A DNA stretch of 64,000 nucleotides. Origin: Nostoc sp. UHCC 0302 (GTDB taxonomy: Bacteria; Cyanobacteriota; Cyanobacteriia; Cyanobacteriales; Nostocaceae). Made by a program: the position numbers and the translations under genes. The stretch is taken from NCBI RefSeq assembly GCF_038096175.1, contig NZ_CP151099.1:5243501-5307500 (forward strand). Reading direction: 5' to 3'. The notes beneath the pieces were generated by a model, which was given only the letters and a program-made list of their open reading frames with translations, had not been told where the DNA came from and searched no databases. Every line of letters begins with the position of its first letter. The stretch's first letter is position 1. Shown here piece after piece: positions 25,767 to 35,911 of the stretch.

Positions 25767-27569
25767 TTAAAAGGGATTACAGTTGAGATAATCCTCATCT
25801 ATTTCTGGAACTGTAACAGCAACTTTATCGGCTGCCGTTTTAGCATCATGGCAATGTCCATGAAGTAATTGAAGGTTATCATAACTATCCTTACCGCCTT
25901 GGGAGCGGGGGATTTTATGGTCGATTTCCATCAAGTCTTCATGGTGAAAAAACAGTCCACAATGAGTACACTTTCCTTTTTGTATCTTCAAAAGTGTTGC
26001 CACCCTTGTTGGCGCTTCAGGATGTTTACCCATTCTGGAACTCCAGTACACCCAGTCACCATCAAATGGGCTACGGATTCCTTGCACTTGTATGTGTCTC
26101 ACAATAGGAGTTTCACGGTGCTTGAGTAAGCGAATCTTCTGGTTATGGGGTTTAAATACCCAATTATCAGACCCTACAGTTTGCCAATACTTTTGGCAAC
26201 TCCATCGGGAAGATTTATTAGGGTGACGATGTTCTGCCCATGCTTTTAGCTGGCTGAATAAAGTTGTATCAGCCTGATTAAATATGCGTTTACTGACGAC
26301 ACCTGAGTAGTAGTTTGTCCATCCACGGATGACGGGATTCAGATGAGCGATTAAATCAGATTGTGGTACTGATTTATGCCCATCAATCAATTTACCTATC
26401 TTCTGCGTGTGTGTCCTCAGCTTTGTTTTGCTTGGAGTAATAAGAGTTTTGTAACCAAGTAATTTTCCGTTTGAGCTTTTACCACTATGATATTTTCCTA
26501 CCGGGAATTGTCGAACAGTGAAACCCAAAAAGTCGAAACCAACGTTACCTTCATACATATTTTGTGTATGAGAAATATGGGTTTTACTTGGTTTTAATTC
26601 TAGCCCCAATTCGTTTAACCACTCTGCCATAATCTGCTGACATCTTTGGATAACGGCAAGGTCTTTATGCAGAATCACAAAATCATCTGCAAACCGGATT
26701 AAGCTTATTGCTTTACAATTCCCTGTTTTACGTCCAGGTAAAGTAAGAGCAACTTGTTTAATTCGATTTTCCATGCGGTGAAGGGCTATATTCGCTAATA
26801 ATGGCGAAATCGTACACCCTTGTGGAACACCCATTGATGTTATGTTGTCAGATTTCTCTCTTAAAGCATATTCAGAGAAATCAATCACTCCCGCTTTCAA
26901 CCATGCACGAATTTGTCGGCAAATGGTAGGGAATGTATTTAATTTTGACAGCAGAACATTGTGATTAATTTTGTCAAAACATTTCGCAATATCGGCATCC
27001 AACACATATTTAGGTTTAAACTTAATAGTGTTGAATATTGCCTTAATCGCATCATGGGCGTTTCTTCCTGGTCGAAAACCGAATGAGTTTGGCTCGAAGC
27101 GAGCTTCCCATTCAGGTTCTAGGGCTAGTTTTACTAGCGATTGCAAGGCGCGGTCGTACAGAGTGGGTATAGAAAGGGGTCTTTTTTCTCCCTTTGAGCC
27201 GGGTTTTGGTATCCACACCCTTCGAGTGGGAGCGGCTTTTTCACCTAGCTTCAGGGAATGTACTAAGATAAGACGTGCTTTTGGGGACAAGTTTTTCAAC
27301 CCGTCCACTCCTGCCGTCTTCTTACCTCGGTTGTCTTGTGTTACCCTACGAACCGCCAAACACTTTGCTGACCAGGAGTGCAACAACGTTTTTTGAAGTT
27401 GACGAACTGCTTTGACATCACCACGCTGAGAGGCTTTGTAGATACGCTTTTGCAACTTGAATACTTTCCTTTCCAGCTTTCGCCAGGGGATAGCATTCCA
27501 TTCCACCGTAGTCTTGAAACTCGTTTTAGATGTGTACATTGCTACTAGTACCTCTACAATCCAAGTCAC
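25767..27569 (-). CDS. ltrA: group II intron reverse transcriptase/maturase with HNH endonuclease
   Basis: A 600-residue intron-encoded protein that splices and moves its host intron. The N-terminal RT domain has the conserved WIPKPGS-KRPLSIPT motif (about 119-136), NSFGFRPGRNAHDAI, DADIAKCFD and the active site IRFADDFVIL with FADD at 293-296. The maturase domain X follows (about 380-480, GWTNYYSG). The C-terminal HNH zinc-finger nuclease shows CTHCG and EIDHKIPRSQGG with LQLLHGHCH. No frameshift is present. GTG at 27569 has GGAGG upstream; the ATG at 27539 is the alternative. It lies in domain IV of the intron. Confidence 0.95.
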   Translation of the reverse strand: MTWIVEVLVAMYTSKTSFKTTVEWNAIPWRKLERKVFKLQKRIYKASQRGDVKAVRQLQKTLLHSWSAKCLAVRRVTQDNRGKKTAGVDGLKNLSPKARLILVHSLKLGEKAAPTRRVWIPKPGSKGEKRPLSIPTLYDRALQSLVKLALEPEWEARFEPNSFGFRPGRNAHDAIKAIFNTIKFKPKYVLDADIAKCFDKINHNVLLSKLNTFPTICRQIRAWLKAGVIDFSEYALREKSDNITSMGVPQGCTISPLLANIALHRMENRIKQVALTLPGRKTGNCKAISLIRFADDFVILHKDLAVIQRCQQIMAEWLNELGLELKPSKTHISHTQNMYEGNVGFDFLGFTVRQFPVGKYHSGKSSNGKLLGYKTLITPSKTKLRTHTQKIGKLIDGHKSVPQSDLIAHLNPVIRGWTNYYSGVVSKRIFNQADTTLFSQLKAWAEHRHPNKSSRWSCQKYWQTVGSDNWVFKPHNQKIRLLKHRETPIVRHIQVQGIRSPFDGDWVYWSSRMGKHPEAPTRVATLLKIQKGKCTHCGLFFHHEDLMEIDHKIPRSQGGKDSYDNLQLLHGHCHDAKTAADKVAVTVPEIDEDYLNCNPF

Positions 27570-28149
27570 CGTGCCTCCGTCTGCATATCCTCTGGCTTTC
27601 CCAAAGGCTTTGGCTTCTGAGGCAATCCTTCCCCTTGAAGGCTTGCGGCTGGCTACCTACTCAGGAAATCGACCATTTCCTGAGAGCGCATCAGGGGGTT
27701 ACTTCGTTCCCAATTTTTCGTTTGTCGCTGGTTTTAGGGTTCTCTCTCTTCACCGGGTTTATTGTGAGTGCATATTGGTCTGCCGCTTAATCAGCCAACC
27801 ACTTATCCTTTCCCTTTTGGGACAAGCCTGACAGCCTTTTGGCTTGTTTTGCATTACGATGATTCAGTCAAGAGATTCGTATTCCTACCCATGACCAGCT
27901 ATGCTAGGCGGGATTCCACATTAGGCTTGCAGTTACCGCCATGATTCCCCGCTTCATCCCAACAAAGAACCACTTTGCTGAAATGGGGGACTTGCTTTCA
28001 CTCCTGCACTTGGAGGGATGGAATTACACCATCACGAAAAATTGAGTTGTCAAGGTTCTGTCGGAATTTCTCCCGAATATTTCCCTTGCCTGTCATCCCC
28101 GATTATTTCTATTCGTTTCGACAGAACGAATCACACTAGCGACCTGCAA

Positions 28150-28544
28150 TCATAAATCCCTCAACCTGCAATCATCGTTGTTTTCAGGCAGGATTATTTG
28201 CAACCAGCCTGCAATCATGGCATCCACATCCTCCAGTGTAAGAATACACTCTACCAAGGTATCTTTCGGCTTGGGCAACTTGAACTGGTTGGGAATCGGG
28301 CTGCGTGAGATTGGCGGTTTCTCCAAACTGGTCACACAGGAAAAAACGCCTTGAGAATGTTGAGATGCTTAACCTTAGCCGTAGGAGCTTCTTGCAGAGA
28401 ATCTAAGCAATCCCAAACGTGACGGATCTGAATGTCGGCGATGCCGAAGGCGGGCGAAGCCATCGTGTCCACTGAGGTAAAACTTAAGAACTTGCGAATG
28501 GTATTTTGATAAGATGCCCTCGTTTTACTGTGATGCACGTCCAA
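28150..28544 (-). pseudogene. broken tyrosine recombinase (XerC/D-like), frameshifted and truncated
   Basis: Two minus-strand frames give one protein when joined. The first (from 28544) reads HSKTRASYQNTIRKFLSF and ends at KAFFPV; this is the N-terminal SAM-like core-binding domain of XerC/D recombinases. The second (to 28150) continues with NQFKLPKPKDTLVECILTL and EDVDAMIA, the normal link into the catalytic domain. The two meet at a frameshift near 28335-28345. The catalytic domain with its R-H-R-Y residues is missing. After AMIAG come three copies of the word GATTGCAGG. The group II intron lies immediately downstream. Confidence 0.7.
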
Positions 28545-28602
28545 CCACTCTCAATACGGTTCGGTTAACGTTTTAATATTTTGAAGATTACCCCAACCTC
28601 CC

Positions 28603-28862
28603 TTGGAAAAGAGGGAGGCAGATGAATTACTGCATCAATTAGAGTTCCACTTAGGTTTGGCATGGATTTATCAGCAGCCTCAGTCTGAGGAACAAAGAAT
28701 CAACTCTTCGGCTAAAACACGTAATAGCCCGTCAGATAAATTGACTCCTCCTTCCCCCGACGTATTGCCGGAACTGGAGTTAACAATCATCATGGCAAGC
28801 TAACTTGCCATTCAACATAAGGTGAGGGTACAGAGTTTGTGATTGAATTACCTATCCGATAA
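28603..28862 (+). pseudogene. remnants of a hybrid histidine kinase
   Basis: Two pieces are visible. The frame from about 28603 (LHQLEFHLGLAWIYQ, then PSPDVLPELE) resembles the C-terminal tail of large cyanobacterial hybrid kinases. From 28785 the sequence reads HHGKLTCHST, an in-frame TAA at 28818, then GEGTEFVIELPIR and a stop at 28860. This is the very end of a HATPase domain. Both are out of context and stop-containing, so they are decayed leftovers, probably brought together by deletion. Confidence 0.6.
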
Positions 28863-28916
28863 ATTTATACCTTACCCATGTGAATCTCCTGGCTGATAGC
28901 CAGATAGAATGTCAAA

Positions 28917-30449
28917 CTATCGACTTCCAACTATCGACTCTTTAGCAGCGTTTTGAGAGTTGGGAAGTTCCGCTTTAGTGGGCTGCCAGCTTTCTGCCCA
29001 AGCAAGGCACAATTGACGGAAATGGTCGCCCCGCACCTCAAAATTTGCATACTGATCGAAACTCGCGCAAGCAGGAGATAGCAGTACAACAGATGCTTGA
29101 TACTGTTTAGCTAATTCTGCTGCTTTGGGTACTGCTTTTTCCATTGTTTCCACAATTTGGTAATTAGAATACCCTACCTCTTGGAGGCGTTGGGCAAATG
29201 TGGATGCTGCATTACCTATTAATAATACAGCCGCAGCTTTAGTTTTAATTTTGTCAAGCCAAGCTGTATCATTGCCTGCTTTAGGTTCTCCACCAGCAAT
29301 TAAAATTGCTGGACTTTTAACTGATGCTAAACCAACTTCAGCAGCATCGTAGTTAGTTGCTTTGCTGTCGTTAATGAAATCAATGCTTTCCCAAGTGCAG
29401 ATATGTTCCAAACGATGGGCAACTCCAGGAAATTCGGCGATCGCACGTACAATAGCATTAGGCTCAATTTTTGCCAACCGCGCTGCTGCTACTGCCATGA
29501 GGAGATTTTGCTGGTTATGTTCTCCCACCATCCGCAAGGCAGACACTTCCACAATAGGTGTCGGTGCAGAGGTTGCATTTAGCTTTTCTATAACCCAGCC
29601 ATCTTGGATGTAAAAGCCTTTTTCACCAATCAGGAAATCTTTTCCTTTCACACTTGTCCAATAAGCATCAGCCCAATTACTAAGTTCTACCTTACTCAAG
29701 TGAGTATCATCGCCATTGAACACTTGTAACTCAGACTGACGCAACAGTTTGGCTTTGATATTATAGTAGTTCTCTAAAGTCTTATGCCGACTAAGATGAT
29801 CCGGTGTAAAAGTAGTCCAAACACCAATACGAGGAGCAATAGAAGTAGAAGACTCAATCTGATAGCTGCTAATTTCGGCAATCACCCAATCAAGTGATGA
29901 GGGGGATGAGGAGGATAAGAAAGTAATTTCTCCCTCTCCCCCACTCTCCCCCTCCCCCCCTCTCTTAAGAGACAGGGCAACTTCACAAGCGGCGTAGCCA
30001 ATATTACCGCAGGCGGGTGCATTTAATCCTGCTGCTTGAAAAATTGCGGCTATTAAAGCAGTTGTAGTGGTTTTGCCGTTAGTGCCGGTAATTCCTACCC
30101 AAGGGAGAGATTGCAAATGTCGCCAAGCGAGTTCCATTTCTCCAATGGTTTCAATACCGAGTTCTCGCGCCTTAACTAATACAGGCACATCCCAAGGTAC
30201 GCCAGGACTAACGACTATTAATTGGGGTAAATTAGCACCATTTAAATCTAGGGAATAACCGAGTTTAACTGTTATTTGCTCGGCAGCGAGTTCTTGTTGT
30301 TGCTGAAGGAGGGTTGCGGAGGTGTTGCGTGAAGCAATGCTCTCCGCACTAGCGGAATCACTTAGCTCCACCTCCCAGCCTTCCTGTCTCAACAATCTCG
30401 CCGCAGCAACACCGGACTTTCCCAATCCAATCACATGAGCTTTGGACAT
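28917..30449 (-). CDS. murD: UDP-N-acetylmuramoylalanine-D-glutamate ligase with repeat insert
   Basis: MurD adds D-Glu to UDP-MurNAc-L-Ala with ATP in peptidoglycan synthesis. [20 protein letters not shown] starts the protein at ATG 30449; an upstream GTG at 30479 is less likely. The ATP loop [13 protein letters not shown] is at about 124-136 and the C-terminal domain carries [11 protein letters not shown] and [12 protein letters not shown]. About 22 residues rich in Gly, Glu and Ser ([11 protein letters not shown], then SSSSPSS) lie in the central domain between ACEVALSLK and [11 protein letters not shown]. They are coded by a purine-rich repeat at 29893-29972. The last residues (ESIVGSR) come from a CTATCGACT repeat at the stop. 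All catalytic motifs are kept. Confidence 0.94.
   Translation of the reverse strand: MSKAHVIGLGKSGVAAARLLRQEGWEVELSDSASAESIASRNTSATLLQQQQELAAEQITVKLGYSLDLNGANLPQLIVVSPGVPWDVPVLVKARELGIETIGEMELAWRHLQSLPWVGITGTNGKTTTTALIAAIFQAAGLNAPACGNIGYAACEVALSLKRGGEGESGGEGEITFLSSSSPSSLDWVIAEISSYQIESSTSIAPRIGVWTTFTPDHLSRHKTLENYYNIKAKLLRQSELQVFNGDDTHLSKVELSNWADAYWTSVKGKDFLIGEKGFYIQDGWVIEKLNATSAPTPIVEVSALRMVGEHNQQNLLMAVAAARLAKIEPNAIVRAIAEFPGVAHRLEHICTWESIDFINDSKATNYDAAEVGLASVKSPAILIAGGEPKAGNDTAWLDKIKTKAAAVLLIGNAASTFAQRLQEVGYSNYQIVETMEKAVPKAAELAKQYQASVVLLSPACASFDQYANFEVRGDHFRQLCLAWAESWQPTKAELPNSQNAAKESIVGSR
29893..29972 (-). repeat. purine-rich repeat insert inside murD
   Basis: On the plus strand the tract reads GATGAGGGGGATGAGGAGG, AAGTAATTTC and then CTCCCTCTCCCCCACTCTCC. 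It is a G/A block followed by a C/T block, the pattern of the extragenic hairpin repeats here. It keeps the murD frame open. Confidence 0.75.
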
Positions 30450-30532
30450 AGATTGCAGCAGAGATCCCTGGTTAAGCACTCCCTATACTAACGTTAATTA
30501 GCAAAAATTACACAACTTTTTGTTGCTCTATG

Positions 30533-32713
30533 CTACAGATTTTTGACGATCGCACCGAAATCAGCCAGTATCCGGGCATGATTGCGAACTAATCCTAACA
30601 AATTTAATCGATTATGCTTGATGTCTGGATCGGAGTCCATCACTAAAACACTATCTGCGCCATCAAAAAAGTTACTTACAGTCGGAGCAATTTTTGCTAG
30701 TGCTGCCACTAACAGTTGATAATTGCGTGTTTCAAGTGAAGCTTGTGTTTGTGGTACTAAATCCACTAAAGCATGATATAAAGCCCCCTCAGAAGCCTTT
30801 TGGAATAGTTCTTGACGGACTACATCTGCTGGTTCTAGCTGTTTGGTATCCAAATCACCTTGTGCGGCTAAGCGTGTGGAACGGTTAACGGTTTCGTAAA
30901 TGTTATCTAAGGTGCTGTCGTTGCGAATTTGTTGCAGATATAAGGCGCGATCGCGTACATCTAATAAATCCTTTAATGCTCGTTCTGTATATTCTGGGTC
31001 ATTTTCTCCCAAAACGGCATTTACTAAATCGTAATCTATCTGCTTTTCTTCTTGCAGCAGGGTGCGGATGCGTTGTAAGAAAAATTCTTGTAACGCTGCA
31101 ATTAATTCGGCTTGATTTTTATTATGGTCTGCTGCAAAATCTGTGGCTATTTGCTCCAGTAAATTTTCTATATTTATAGGCAGATTCGCTGACCATGTAA
31201 TATTGATTACAGCATTTGCTGCCCGCCGCAAAGCAAAGGGATCAGATGAACCTGTGGGGATTAATCCTAATCCAAAGATGCTTACTAATGTATCTAACCT
31301 ATCTGCCAAACCCACAACTTGACCTGTGAGGGTTTCAGGTAAAATATCATCGGCTCCTCGTGGCAAGTAATGCTCAAAAATTGCTGTAGCAACTTCTGTA
31401 TTTTCTCCATTAGCTAAAGCATATTTTTGTCCCATTATGCCTTGCAATTCTGGAAATTCATAAACCATTTGGCTAACCAAATCAGCTTTACATAGCAAAG
31501 CGGCTCTTTGGATTTTCTGACGTTGATTTTCCTCTAATTGTAGTTGAGTCGTAATTTGTGCAGCAATCTTGCCAATTCTATCGACTTTGGCGCGTAGAGA
31601 ACCCAAATCTTCTTGGAATGTGACTTTTTCTAACTGTGGTAAAAAGCTATCTATTGGCTTAGCTAAATCAGCTTCATAGAAAAATCTACCATCAGCTAAA
31701 CGAGCGCGAATCACTCTTTCATTACCAACAGCAATAATATCTGATTTTGTTATGTCACCGTTAGAAATAGTGATAAAATAGGGAAGTAATTCTTTGCTAT
31801 TTGCTGTTTTAAACACCGGAAAATAACGCTGATGGCTTACCATAACTGTGGTAATTACCTCAGTTGGTAAATTCAAAAACTCTGGTTCAAACCTACCGAC
31901 AACTGATGAAGGATATTCCACCAAGTTAGTAACTTCTTCTAATAGATTGGGATAGATTTCTGAATACCCATTTAACTTTTGTACAGTTGATTGAACTTGC
32001 TCTTTAATAATATTAGCTCGTTGATTAGCGTCAACTGTCACAGAAGCTTGACTTAAAGTTGTAACATAATCAGTCGCGTGCGTAATTGACACGGGTTCTG
32101 GATGTAAGACACGATGACCTTGAGAGATGCGATCGCTCTGAACTCTTTCAGAACCATTTACTAATTCTATCGGCAAGACTGTCTCATCTAACAAAGCTAC
32201 CAACCAGCGAATTGGGCGAGAAAACTTGGCATCCCCATTTCCCCACCGCATCAACCGCTTACCTTCTAAACCCCAAATCCATTGAGGAATCAGTTCTGTC
32301 AAAATTTCTGCCACAGGACGGCCGAGAATTCTTTTTTTTACAAAGACAAATTCTCCCTTGTCTGTAGGACGAACTTCCAAAGCATCAACTTCTACTCCCT
32401 GTCTTTTGGCAAAGCCTACTGCTGCGGGTGTTGGTTTGCCATCTTTAAAGGCTGCTTGTGCGGGTGGGCCTTTAATTTCCTCTTCCCGATCTGGTTGCTG
32501 GGATGGTAAACCTTTAATCAGTACCGCTAAACGCCGAGGAGTACCGTAGACTTCTACACTTTCACTTATGAGGCTATTTACTTCCAGACTTTGGGGAATA
32601 CGCTTTTGCCACTGTGCCAAGGCTTCACTGAGAAAGCTTGCAGGTAGTTCTTCCGTACCAACTTCTAATAAAAACGCTAAATTCCCTAATTTTTCAATAC
32701 TTTTCAAACTCAT
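30533..32713 (-). CDS. glyS: glycyl-tRNA synthetase beta subunit
   Basis: The beta subunit of the heterotetrameric bacterial GlyRS binds tRNA-Gly. The alpha subunit (glyQ) is not in the window. The 726-residue protein begins [20 protein letters not shown], and continues [12 protein letters not shown], which is typical, so the ATG at 32713 is preferred to an upstream one at 32740. Other family motifs are [19 protein letters not shown]-like [24 protein letters not shown] and the HD-type region [21 protein letters not shown]-terminal anticodon-binding-like part ends with [19 protein letters not shown]. Length is normal for the family and no damage is seen. Confidence 0.95.
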   Translation of the reverse strand: MSLKSIEKLGNLAFLLEVGTEELPASFLSEALAQWQKRIPQSLEVNSLISESVEVYGTPRRLAVLIKGLPSQQPDREEEIKGPPAQAAFKDGKPTPAAVGFAKRQGVEVDALEVRPTDKGEFVFVKKRILGRPVAEILTELIPQWIWGLEGKRLMRWGNGDAKFSRPIRWLVALLDETVLPIELVNGSERVQSDRISQGHRVLHPEPVSITHATDYVTTLSQASVTVDANQRANIIKEQVQSTVQKLNGYSEIYPNLLEEVTNLVEYPSSVVGRFEPEFLNLPTEVITTVMVSHQRYFPVFKTANSKELLPYFITISNGDITKSDIIAVGNERVIRARLADGRFFYEADLAKPIDSFLPQLEKVTFQEDLGSLRAKVDRIGKIAAQITTQLQLEENQRQKIQRAALLCKADLVSQMVYEFPELQGIMGQKYALANGENTEVATAIFEHYLPRGADDILPETLTGQVVGLADRLDTLVSIFGLGLIPTGSSDPFALRRAANAVINITWSANLPINIENLLEQIATDFAADHNKNQAELIAALQEFFLQRIRTLLQEEKQIDYDLVNAVLGENDPEYTERALKDLLDVRDRALYLQQIRNDSTLDNIYETVNRSTRLAAQGDLDTKQLEPADVVRQELFQKASEGALYHALVDLVPQTQASLETRNYQLLVAALAKIAPTVSNFFDGADSVLVMDSDPDIKHNRLNLLGLVRNHARILADFGAIVKNL

Positions 32714-34076
32714 GATCGCTATGCTACACAAAAAATACACAAAATTGATTCAGACAAGTATGTAGCAGTGCATTTTAAATATAAAATGATACTTAATTTG
32801 CTACAAGTACTTCGTACTAAAGGCATACCATACCATCTTTACATCAAAAGTTCTTAGAGTAATACTCCTAGACTTATCAACATATACCTACCTTACAGTT
32901 TACCTCTGGGAGTTCTCCAAAAAAACGAAGCATCAAGGGTTTGAACTAAAGGTTTAAACGATAAGAAAGATTAGAAGTTTAGGAATATAGAAATTTTCGG
33001 TGAGATGAGTATCAACTTAATACTCCTTTAATTACTGAAAATAAATAGTTATATTATTGAACACGAAATTAGAAGCCATTTATCAACTAAAAATAAAATC
33101 ACTGTAGCGTATCCATTGCATTGTAAACTTTCCCAAAGTTGTTGCAACTGGTGAACTAGCGCACCTAAGTTGGTTTCCTTCTCTAAGCGACTGGTGTTAG
33201 CGCAGCGTCTCGCAGATAAAATCACCCATACCCCAGGGAGAAGCCAGCTATGCCTTAGTCTCCTATATGAGAAGAGGGTTGTGTTCAACGCATATATTTC
33301 GATATAATTCGTCAGAAAAAACATTTTTATCAAGTGATTAAAGTGCCACTTTGTCTAGTGGCACTTAATGCTTAAGCTTTAACACTAGGGCATTTATAAT
33401 CCGCTGCTTGGGCCGCGTCCCCTACTTAAGATTTACTACTGTGAACGCGAAATTATATCTCTTTGAGAACTCTTTTAATTAAATGTAATTTAGATAACTA
33501 TTTTTGCCTAAGTGTAATTAATTAGACAATAATTTTAAAGATTTTATTAAGTAAAAGTATAAATTATCAACATGGGCTTGAATATAATGCTACAATTCCC
33601 GAAGTGTTAATTAATGCATAAGTTTTAGAATAAGCTAAAATCACAACTGCTGTCATGATCCCAGTAGCTAAATCTGATGGCTATAGGAGCATAAAATGTC
33701 TATAAAAGCTAGTATTTCAATTTTCAAATGTGTAATATGCAGTACATAAGTTCCTTTTCAAAATCTACTTGAGGGAATAATAAATAAATATTTACGGCAA
33801 TCCTATTTCATAGAAAAATTCTCACTGAATGATGTAATAGAAATAGCTATGTCTATTTAAATACGAGATACGGCTTCCTAATTTTAACTGAAAAGAAACC
33901 AAGTTGAAAGCTTGTATTATCAAGCTTATACTGCTATAAAAATTATGTTATTTACAATGAAATGCTCTCATAACTTTTTAATAGTCTTTTGCATAAATAG
34001 TACAGTCAAGCCTGAAATTAAAAATAAATCTCTCAATCTCAGGCTGTCTTAACGGCAGAAAATTTACAAATAGCTC
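32714..34076. other. long non-coding gap with a repeat and an orphan 10-bp hairpin
   Basis: I see no credible gene in these 1.36 kb. At 33180-33250 lies a module of the extragenic repeat family (GTTAGCGCAGCGTCTCGCAG, then CCCCAGGGAGAAG). AAGTGCCACT at 33341-33350 pairs perfectly with AGTGGCACTT at 33357-33366 around a 6-base loop. The part after 33500 is very AT-rich. It probably contains the promoter of the glycosyltransferase at 34077. Confidence 0.5.
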
Positions 34077-35366
34077 ATGCACATTCTGATTTATTCCTAC
34101 AATTATCATCCAGAGCCAATTGGAATTGCTCCCTTGATGACTGAACTGGCAGAAGGACTAGTAGAGCGTGGTCATGAAGTGCGTGTAGTTACAGGAATGC
34201 CTAACTATCCAGAGCGCGAGATTTACGATGGGTATCGAGGTAAGTGGTATGTTACTGAACAAAATAATGGCGTTACTATCCAGCGAAGTTACTTAAGGAT
34301 TAAGTCTAAACCCAACCTGTTAGATCGGTTGCTATTGGAGTTAAGTTTTGTTTTTACAAGCTTGCCGCAAGCATTCAAAGGCAGACGTCCTGATGTGATT
34401 CTTTTAACAGTCCCGCCTCTATTAGTAACGATACCTGCAACAATACTTGGTTGGTTATACAACTGCCCAGTTGTGCTGAATGTGCAAGATATCCTACCAG
34501 ATGCTGCTGTGCGCGTCGGTCTACTAAAAAATAAGTTAATGATCCGAACTCTTGCAGCCTTAGAGAAATTTGCATATCGGGCCGCACACACCATTAGCGT
34601 TATTACTAATGGATTTAGTGAGAATTTAGTGAATAAGGGAGTACCTGTTAATAAGATTGTTTGTATTCCCAATTGGGTAAATGTAAATTTTATCCGCCCT
34701 TTACCAAAAGAGAACAACCCGTGGAGATATAACCATCAATTAGATGGGAAATTTGTGGTATTGTATTCGGGTAATATTGCGCTGACTCAAGGGTTAGAGA
34801 CAGTAATTGAGGCAGCAGTTCGCTTGCGTCACATCAAAGAAATTGTTTTTGTTATCGTCGGCGAATCGAGAGCATTGCAAAGGTTGCAGGAATATTGCCT
34901 ATTAAATGGAGCAGATAATGTTTTGCTGCTACCGTTACAGTCACGAGAAAAACTCCCCCAAATGTTAGCAGCAGCTGATGTGGGGCTAATTGTCCAAAAA
35001 TGCAATGTGATTTCGTTCAATATGCCTTCAAAAATACCACTGCTGCTAGCAAGTGGTCGCCCGATTGTCGGTTCGGTTCCTGCTACTGGCACTGCTGCTA
35101 AAGCAATCCAACTTAGCGGTGGTGGGATAGTTGTTGAGCCAGAATCACCTAGTGCTTTGGCAGATGCAGTCCAGGATTTATATACTAATCCGGCTCTGGG
35201 AGCGAAGTTAGGTAAAAAAGGCAGACACTTTGCTGTAGAAAATTATTCTTTGGAGCAAGCACTTGATCGGTATGAAGGGCTATTTTCTCATGTTGTTGCT
35301 AACCGATCATCAACTCTAGATATTTTGCCACAATTGGATACCCAGCAATCAGTTGTAGATATTTGA
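34077..35366 (+). CDS. glycosyltransferase family 4, WcaI-like
   Basis: A GT-B fold sugar transferase of 429 residues resembling WcaI of colanic-acid synthesis and relatives in cyanobacterial exopolysaccharide loci. MHILIYSYNYHPEPIGIAPL opens the N-terminal domain, followed by RGHEVRVVTGMPNYPE, DVILLTVPPLL and the acceptor-side VLNVQDILPDAAV. The C-terminal domain has VVLYSGNIALTQGLETVIEA, FVIVGES, LLPLQ and MPSKIPLLLASGRPIVGSVP, which carries the nucleotide-sugar contacts; the family's usual acidic EX7E pair is not well seen. It is cytoplasmic, working on lipid-linked sugars. It stands alone; the product is unknown. Confidence 0.88.
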   Translation: MHILIYSYNYHPEPIGIAPLMTELAEGLVERGHEVRVVTGMPNYPEREIYDGYRGKWYVTEQNNGVTIQRSYLRIKSKPNLLDRLLLELSFVFTSLPQAFKGRRPDVILLTVPPLLVTIPATILGWLYNCPVVLNVQDILPDAAVRVGLLKNKLMIRTLAALEKFAYRAAHTISVITNGFSENLVNKGVPVNKIVCIPNWVNVNFIRPLPKENNPWRYNHQLDGKFVVLYSGNIALTQGLETVIEAAVRLRHIKEIVFVIVGESRALQRLQEYCLLNGADNVLLLPLQSREKLPQMLAAADVGLIVQKCNVISFNMPSKIPLLLASGRPIVGSVPATGTAAKAIQLSGGGIVVEPESPSALADAVQDLYTNPALGAKLGKKGRHFAVENYSLEQALDRYEGLFSHVVANRSSTLDILPQLDTQQSVVDI

Positions 35367-35911
35367 AAACGGGCAAGGAGTTGGTAATAGGCAATCTCAG
35401 CCTACTATGACGCAAAGCGATCGCAATTCGCAAATAAAGACAAAAAACAAAATATTTATTAAGCTATCAACTGCTCCTTTATACCAAATAATCTCTGGAT
35501 ATGGTTATAATGCAAGCAAGTGCTTACATATGCGTGCAAGCGTTTGCATAACTGTTATGGAGAAATTAGCATCACAGATGATTGATTATTCCTCGTCAAC
35601 GTAGATGATATTGGCTAGCGCTTCCTCCTTGATTCAAAGCACAAGCTTTCTACATCTGCATGGGTATAATAAATTACAAATATAGAAATCATACAGTAAT
35701 TGCAGAGTGTATAAATTATCAATATTTGTTGCTTTGAACGCTAAACCAACTGAACAATAACACAAATACTTAAGCGTGTATAGTATCTATGTACACAAAA
35801 AAATCATTTTCCATATTGGTAAAAAATGGCTAAAAAACTATCTCTTTAAAGAATGCTTTTTCAGCCAAGAGTAGATTGCCAAAGTCTAAATCTAAAAGCC
35901 GAGAAAACAAG
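35367..35911. other. gap before the HlyD-type gene, nothing identifiable
   Basis: Short open frames exist but none has a credible start, codon use or family match. The region near 35510-35550 contains GCAAGCAAGTGCTTACATAT and GTGCAAGCGTTTGCATAA, which are partly palindromic (GCAAGCnnTTGC-type) and could be an operator. HIP1 site near 35419. Confidence 0.35.

Larger units (their letters stand above)
25651..28136 (-). mobile_element. group II intron with encoded reverse transcriptase
   Basis: The element is read on the minus strand. The 5' end is GTGTG at 28136-28132, matching the GUGYG consensus. About 570 bases of structured RNA lead to the maturase gene. After it come domain V at 25723-25690, a domain VI hairpin (AGTCAGG pairing with CCTGGCT around 25665-25680) and a 3' end near AT at 25651. 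The total is about 2.49 kb. The 5' exon is the degraded recombinase region; the 3' exon is a non-coding stretch before the glbN 3' end. All parts needed for splicing and mobility appear intact. Confidence 0.85.

Noticed and set aside
26971..27396. Plus-strand frame of 141 codons in the intron
   Set aside because: It is antisense to the conserved reverse transcriptase motifs.
33049..33333. Minus-strand frame of 94 codons in the gap before the glycosyltransferase
   Set aside because: It runs through a repeat module, has no ribosome site and no family resemblance.
34289..34717. Long minus-strand frame of 142 codons
   Set aside because: It lies fully opposite the well-supported glycosyltransferase and has shadow-type composition.
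35407..35604. Possible 65-residue gene before the HlyD-type gene
   Set aside because: No ribosome site, no domain and palindromic words in the middle; more likely regulatory sequence.
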